NCBI RefSeq assembly: GCF_008974245.1
Contig: NZ_BBZI01000006.1
Span: 471,125 to 535,124, forward strand
Length of the DNA stretch: 64,000 bases
From: Streptomyces abyssomicinicus
Lineage (GTDB): Bacteria > Actinomycetota > Actinomycetes > Streptomycetales > Streptomycetaceae
Direction: 5' to 3'
A program made the translations under genes and the position numbers. Below are positions 60,458-64,000 of the stretch, one piece after another. A model generated the notes under the pieces. It was not told the DNA's origin. It saw only the letters and a list, made by a program, of their open reading frames with translations, and made no database searches. Position 1 is the stretch's first letter. Every line of letters starts with the position of its first letter.

Positions 60458-61936
60458 GTGCCCTCCATGAACGAACTCGTACGCCAGCACACCGACCTCG
60501 GTGACACCGATCTCGAGTGGCTCCACCTGCTGGTCTCCGAGTGGCAGCTGCTCTCCGACCTCTCGTTCGCCGACCTGGTCCTGTGGCTGCCGACCCGGGA
60601 CGGCGCCAAGTACGTCTCGGTGGCGCAGATGCGCCCCAACACCGGCCCGACCTCGTACCAGAACGACATGGTCGGTCACCTCGTGCCCCGCGGCCGCCGC
60701 CCGCTGCTGGACGCGGCGCTGGACGAGGGCCGCATCGTGCGCGAGGGCGACCCGGAGTGGCGGGAGGAGGTCCCCGTCCGGGTGGAGTCCATCCCGGTGC
60801 GCCGCGAGGGGCGGGTGCTGGGCGTGATCGCCCGCAACACCAACCTGCTGAGCGTGCGCACCCCGAGCCGGCTGGAGCTGACCTACCTGCAGTCCGCCTC
60901 GGACCTGGCGCAGATGATCGCCGCCGGCTCGTTCCCCTTCCCCGACCAGCAGGTCGACATGGACGCCGCGCCGCGGGTGGGCGACGGCCTGGTCCGGCTG
61001 GACGCCGACGGCGTCGTCACCTACGCCTCCCCCAACGCCCTCTCCGCGTACCACCGGATGGGTCTCGCCGCCGACCTGGTCGGCTGCCACCTGGGCCGCA
61101 CCACGGCCGAACTCGCGCCCTCCCGGGGCCCGGTGGACGAGGCGCTGGCCAAGGTGGCGAGCGGCTGGGCGCCGCGGGAGTTCGAGATCGAGGCCAGCGA
61201 CGGCGTCATCCAGTTCCGGGCCATCCCGCTCAAACCCAAGGGCACCCGCATCGGTTCTCTGGTGCTGCTCCGCGACGTCACCGAACTGCGGCGGCGCGAG
61301 CGCGAGTTGATCACCAAGGACGCCACCATCCGGGAGATCCACCACCGGGTGAAGAACAACCTCCAGACGGTCGCCGCGCTGCTGCGGCTCCAGGCCCGGC
61401 GGATGGACTCCGCCCGGGGCCGGGAGGCGCTCCAGGAGGCCGTGCGGCGGGTCGGCTCCATCGCCATCGTCCACGAGACGCTCTCCCAGACCCTCGACGA
61501 GCGCGTCGAGTTCGACGAGATCGCCGACCGGGTGCTCGCCATGGTCGCCGAGATCTCCCCCGGCACCGTCACCGGCCGGCGCAGCGGACGCTTCGGCATC
61601 CTGGACGCCGAGGTGGCCACCCCGCTGTCGATGGTCCTCACCGAGGTGCTGCAGAACGCCCTGGAGCACGGCTTCGGCCCCGGCGACACCGGCACCGTCG
61701 AGGTGTCCGCGGTGCGCGGCGGCACACCCCGTGAGGAACGGCTGCTGGTGACCGTGCTCGACGACGGCGTGGGCCTGCCCGAGGGCTTCGACCCGCACAG
61801 CTCCGGCAACCTCGGACTGCAGATCGTCCGGACGCTGGTGGAGGGCGAACTCGGCGGCTCCTTCGACATGGTGCGGGTCACCCCCGAGGGCGGCACCCGG
61901 GTCCTGCTGGACATCCCGGTCAAGTCCCAGAAGTGA
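60458..61936 (+). CDS. cytoplasmic GAF/PAS sensor histidine kinase (HisKA_2 type)
   Basis: 492 residues. A GAF-like N-terminal domain (about 1-170; LSFADLVLWLPTRDG, RVLGVIARNTNLL), a PAS domain (about 178-285; DGLVRLDADGVVTYASPNALSAYHR), a HisKA_2 dimerisation helix with the phospho-acceptor His in EIHHRVKNNLQT (about 294-295) and an HATPase_c domain (LTEVLQNALEHGF, DDGVGLP, GLQIVRTL). No membrane segment, and no adjacent response regulator, so it is an orphan kinase. The gene next to wblE is, from memory, a conserved Streptomyces arrangement. Confidence 0.93.
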   Translation: MPSMNELVRQHTDLGDTDLEWLHLLVSEWQLLSDLSFADLVLWLPTRDGAKYVSVAQMRPNTGPTSYQNDMVGHLVPRGRRPLLDAALDEGRIVREGDPEWREEVPVRVESIPVRREGRVLGVIARNTNLLSVRTPSRLELTYLQSASDLAQMIAAGSFPFPDQQVDMDAAPRVGDGLVRLDADGVVTYASPNALSAYHRMGLAADLVGCHLGRTTAELAPSRGPVDEALAKVASGWAPREFEIEASDGVIQFRAIPLKPKGTRIGSLVLLRDVTELRRRERELITKDATIREIHHRVKNNLQTVAALLRLQARRMDSARGREALQEAVRRVGSIAIVHETLSQTLDERVEFDEIADRVLAMVAEISPGTVTGRRSGRFGILDAEVATPLSMVLTEVLQNALEHGFGPGDTGTVEVSAVRGGTPREERLLVTVLDDGVGLPEGFDPHSSGNLGLQIVRTLVEGELGGSFDMVRVTPEGGTRVLLDIPVKSQK

Positions 61937-61978
61937 CCGGGCGGCCCGTCGCGGGGACGCGACCGGCCACGGACATGC

Positions 61979-62012
61979 CGAGAGCCCCGGACCGCTCGGT
62001 CCGGGGCTCTCG
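61979..62012. terminator. bidirectional hairpin terminator
   Basis: A 15-bp perfect stem (core AGAGCCCCGGACC / GGTCCGGGGCTCT) with loop GCTC, between the convergent kinase and wblE genes. Confidence 0.92.
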
Positions 62013-62107
62013 ATCAGAACCAGGTTACTGCGCGCTGCGGCTCGGGGGCGGGAGATGCGTACACGCTGTACGCGCCGCCAAGCTCAGGCTGTTCGCGGGG
62101 TGGGTTG

Positions 62108-62365
62108 TCAGGCGGAGGCCTGACGGGCCCGGTTGCGGGCGGCGCGGCGCTTCATGGCGCGACGCTCGTCCTCGCTGAGACCACCCCAGACGCCGGAGTC
62201 CTGGCCGGACTCGAGCGCCCACTGCAGACACTGCTCGATCACCGGGCAGCGGCGGCAAACGGCCTTGGCTTCCTCGATCTGCAGCAGCGCAGGACCGGTG
62301 TTGCCGATGGGGAAGAAGAGCTCGGGGTCTTCTTCGCGGCAAACGGCGTGGTGACGCCAGTCCAT
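62108..62365 (-). CDS. wblE: WhiB-like iron-sulfur regulator WblE
   Basis: 85 residues. Four Cys (Cys9, Cys37, Cys40, Cys46) bind a 4Fe-4S cluster; GVWGG (58-62) contacts the sigma factor, and a basic tail (RRAMKRRAARNRARQ) binds DNA. Length and residues match WblE, the WhiB1-type protein of Streptomyces and mycobacteria, which responds to nitric oxide and redox. GGAGAGG precedes the ATG by about 9 nt. The leader/promoter region upstream is long (about 300 nt). Confidence 0.95.
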   Translation of the reverse strand: MDWRHHAVCREEDPELFFPIGNTGPALLQIEEAKAVCRRCPVIEQCLQWALESGQDSGVWGGLSEDERRAMKRRAARNRARQASA

Positions 62366-62682
62366 GGCTGCTACCTCTCCTGTGTATACGTGCAGGTGCT
62401 TGTGAATGTGAACGCTTTCACGAATCCCCCAACAAGTGAAGGCCATGTTCCGGTTTCCCGGGGTGGCCATCCTTGGCTTGGAGGGGGGTTCGGGGCTCTG
62501 GTGGGACGCCGTCCGGCGGCTTGTCCCGAGCGCCACGTAGAGACTCGCAAACCTCAGCGGCGGATACAACCCCTTCCGGAAAGTTTTTTTTGATTCTTCG
62601 GTGTCTGCTAGGTCACAGCCGTACTTCCATGGGGTGGACCCTGCTCAATACGTTCGAGTGAAAGGTTTAAGGCGCGATCCAC
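62366..62682 (-). promoter_or_regulatory. long wblE upstream region with inverted repeat and T/A tract
   Basis: 317 nt without a gene, unusually low in GC. GTGAACGCTTTCAC (62408-62421) is an inverted repeat (GTGAA/TTCAC). Around 62576-62592, CCTTCCGGAAAG is followed by eight T on the plus strand; on the minus strand, GGAAGGGGTTGTAT near 62565-62580 could be part of a promoter. It suggests complex control of wblE. The right end abuts the lipid-kinase stop. Confidence 0.45.
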
Positions 62683-63651
62683 TCACACAATCACACGCAG
62701 TGCATGGCGTACGCCTGTGAACTTCACGCCCGTCCGCAGCCCCAGGTGGTCACCGTCCACCTGGAACGGCAAGGGGACCTTGGAAACCAAGGTGAACGCA
62801 CGGAGATCGTGAAGCGACACCGCGTGCTTGCCGCGCGGCCCCCGCTCCGGCGTCGAGGCCACCAGCTGGCTGCCGTAGCGCATCGCCGAAACCGTGGACA
62901 TGCTGCTCAGCCCCAGCACGTCCAGCCCCTTGTCGAACGACGCCCCGGGCGACGGGTACAGCGGCTTGTTGCCGAGATACGTCCACGGGGACGTGTTCGA
63001 AATAAGGGACACCACCAGTCCGTCCACCGACTCCTCGCCGTCCCGCCGGAGGGAGATCGTCCCTCTGGTGCGGTGCGGGTCTCCCAGGAACTGGCGGAGC
63101 ACCTGGCGGACGTACAGGGGGTGCGTGGACCTCCTGCCGCGCTCCCTCTGCTGTTCCACCCGCCCGACGACCCCGGCGTCGAAGCCGAGACCGGCGCAGA
63201 AGGTGAACCAGCGGAGCGGAGCGCCGTCGTCCCCGGTACCCGGGGCCGGCTCGGCCAAACCGAGCCCGACGGTGCGTTCCCGTCCTTGGCGCAGGGCGTC
63301 CAGCAGGGCGCCGGTGGCCTCCACCGCGTTGTTGGGGAGGCCGAGGGCGCGCGCGAAGACGTTGGTGGAACCGCCCGGGACCACCGCGAGCCCGGGCAGG
63401 CGCTCCGGGTCGGGCCCGTCGTGCAGCAGTCCGTTGACGACCTCGTTGACGGTGCCGTCGCCGCCGAGGGCGACCACCAGGTCGACGTCCTTGCCGCGGG
63501 CGGCGGCCCGTGCGAGATCGTGCGCGTGACCCCGGCGTTCCGTGGTGACGGCCTCCAGGTCCACCTCGCTCGCCAGCGCGTGGGTGAGGACGTCACGCGT
63601 CCGGGCACTGGTGGTGGTTGCCGTCGGGTTGACCACGAGGAGTGCGCGCAT
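62683..63651 (-). CDS. diacylglycerol kinase-like lipid kinase
   Basis: A 322-residue YegS/BmrU-type lipid kinase of the DAGK catalytic fold. VVNPTATTT at the N-terminus, nucleotide motif LGGDGTVNEVVNG (62-74), PGGSTNVFARALG (92-104) and the C-terminal beta domain with PFQVDGDHLG. These phosphorylate diacylglycerol or related lipids at the membrane. The ATG at 63651 opens directly on the first beta strand; the RBS is weak. Confidence 0.92.
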   Translation of the reverse strand: MRALLVVNPTATTTSARTRDVLTHALASEVDLEAVTTERRGHAHDLARAAARGKDVDLVVALGGDGTVNEVVNGLLHDGPDPERLPGLAVVPGGSTNVFARALGLPNNAVEATGALLDALRQGRERTVGLGLAEPAPGTGDDGAPLRWFTFCAGLGFDAGVVGRVEQQRERGRRSTHPLYVRQVLRQFLGDPHRTRGTISLRRDGEESVDGLVVSLISNTSPWTYLGNKPLYPSPGASFDKGLDVLGLSSMSTVSAMRYGSQLVASTPERGPRGKHAVSLHDLRAFTLVSKVPLPFQVDGDHLGLRTGVKFTGVRHALRVIV

Positions 63652-63729
63652 GGTGTGCAGGTTACCTACTGATCGGTACCCGGCCCATACGAAGCCTGCC
63701 CGTACGGCGGGACTGCGGAGCGGGACGAC

Positions 63730-63735
63730 TATCCT
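63730..63735 (+). promoter_or_regulatory. -10-like TATCCT, 7 nt before the GTG at 63743
   Basis: TATCCT, GGCCGTC, GTG: the same layout as at 60445 and 19854, again without RBS. Confidence 0.45.
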
Positions 63736-63742
63736 GGCCGTC

Positions 63743-64000
63743 GTGAGCCCTCAGCCGAAATCCGCCTCCGCCTCCCCCGCCGCCGGCCCGCAGGAGCCCC
63801 GGGGCCCGCGCCCCGGACGGCTGACCGCCGCGGCCGCGATCGCCGGCCTGGAGGGGTTCGCCCTGCTGGCCGGCGGCATCGCGATGATCGTCGTGGGGGC
63901 GGGCGACGGGAACCTGCGGTCCGCCGTCACCGGAGGCGCCACGCTGCTGGCGCTGGCGCTGCTGCCGCTGATCGCGGCGCGCGGGCTGCTGGCCCGCCGG
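63743..64000 (+). CDS. N-terminal part of an integral membrane protein
   Basis: 86 codons before the right edge. An Ala/Ser/Pro-rich hydrophilic start is followed by two hydrophobic helices (AAAIAGLEGFALLAGGIAMIVVGA and LLALALLPLIAARGLLA, written here in pieces). From memory, a small membrane protein follows the lipid-kinase gene in Streptomyces, before a SigB-like sigma-factor locus. The function is unknown and the gene is cut by the window end. Confidence 0.7.
   Translation, partial: MSPQPKSASASPAAGPQEPRGPRPGRLTAAAAIAGLEGFALLAGGIAMIVVGAGDGNLRSAVTGGATLLALALLPLIAARGLLARR

Noticed and set aside
1..64000. tRNA, rRNA or riboswitch genes
   Set aside because: No cloverleaf-type or known riboswitch consensus was recognised by eye; a covariance-model search (tRNAscan-SE, Infernal/Rfam) would be needed to exclude them.

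Overview
The window is high-GC actinobacterial chromosome, almost certainly Streptomyces. Evidence: very GC-rich third codon positions, frequent GTG starts, ATGA/GTGA-coupled operons, a WhiB-like regulator, a nickel superoxide dismutase with its maturation protease, a conservon (cvnA-D), an XRE/DUF397/ATPase cluster and the actinobacterial fused 2-oxoglutarate decarboxylase/dehydrogenase. From memory (no search was run) the order nagB - histidine kinase - wblE - lipid kinase at the right end, through sodX/sodN, a glutamate-type ABC transporter, malic enzyme and kgd, to ku/ligD-polymerase, resembles the S. coelicolor SCO52xx-SCO53xx core region. No transposase, integrase, phage gene, tRNA or rRNA was recognised.

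Layout. 0-2 kb: tail of an unidentified gene, then a DUF397 / XRE-DUF5753 pair divergent from a small anti-sigma-type ATPase. 2-6.4 kb: an HSP90-family chaperone translationally coupled to a TPR protein, a 37-residue protein and a tautomerase. 6.4-15.4 kb (minus strand): a Gly/Ser/Asp-rich exported protein, then a module of a flotillin-like SPFH protein, a 1691-residue AAA+ ATPase and a 43-residue membrane peptide. 15.6-18.8 kb: PucR regulator, Ku and a LigD-type polymerase. 19.4-25.1 kb: small exported protein, SEDS/PBP cell-wall pair, AurF-like diiron oxygenase, exported coiled-coil protein. 25.7-31.8 kb (minus): a conservon followed by a StyA-like flavoprotein monooxygenase. 32-37.4 kb: PP2C-like protein, secreted M28 peptidase, GH25 lysozyme, spermidine-synthase-like protein. 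37.4-43.9 kb: OmpR-type two-component system, kgd, a 59-residue conserved protein. 44-49.3 kb: TauE/SafE permease, hypothetical protein, DUF4097/PadR operon. 50-53.4 kb (minus): HTH/Clp-N pair, MDR dehydrogenase, malic enzyme. 53.9-56.6 kb: polar amino-acid ABC transporter. 56.7-64 kb: methyltransferase, CGNR protein, sodX/sodN, nagB, sensor kinase, wblE, diacylglycerol-kinase-like protein and the start of a membrane protein.

Conserved housekeeping and regulatory genes alternate with long non-coding gaps (about 12.6-13.4, 18.7-19.5, 25.1-25.7, 33.0-33.8, 44.8-46.1 and 49.3-50.0 kb) made of degenerate or near-perfect tandem repeats. The best resolved repeat periods (18 and 198/201 bp) are multiples of three, which produces spuriously long open frames on both strands. 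Clear regulatory DNA includes two 18-bp palindromes before the HTH/Clp-N operon, a palindrome over the DUF4097/PadR promoter, two DasR-type boxes before nagB, several strong hairpin terminators, and repeated cases of a -10-like hexamer 6-7 nt before the start codon, suggesting leaderless mRNAs.

The best candidates for under-described systems are the SPFH/giant AAA+/micro-membrane-protein module, the conservon-monooxygenase operon, the HSP90-TPR pair and the HTH/Clp-N operon with its twin operators.
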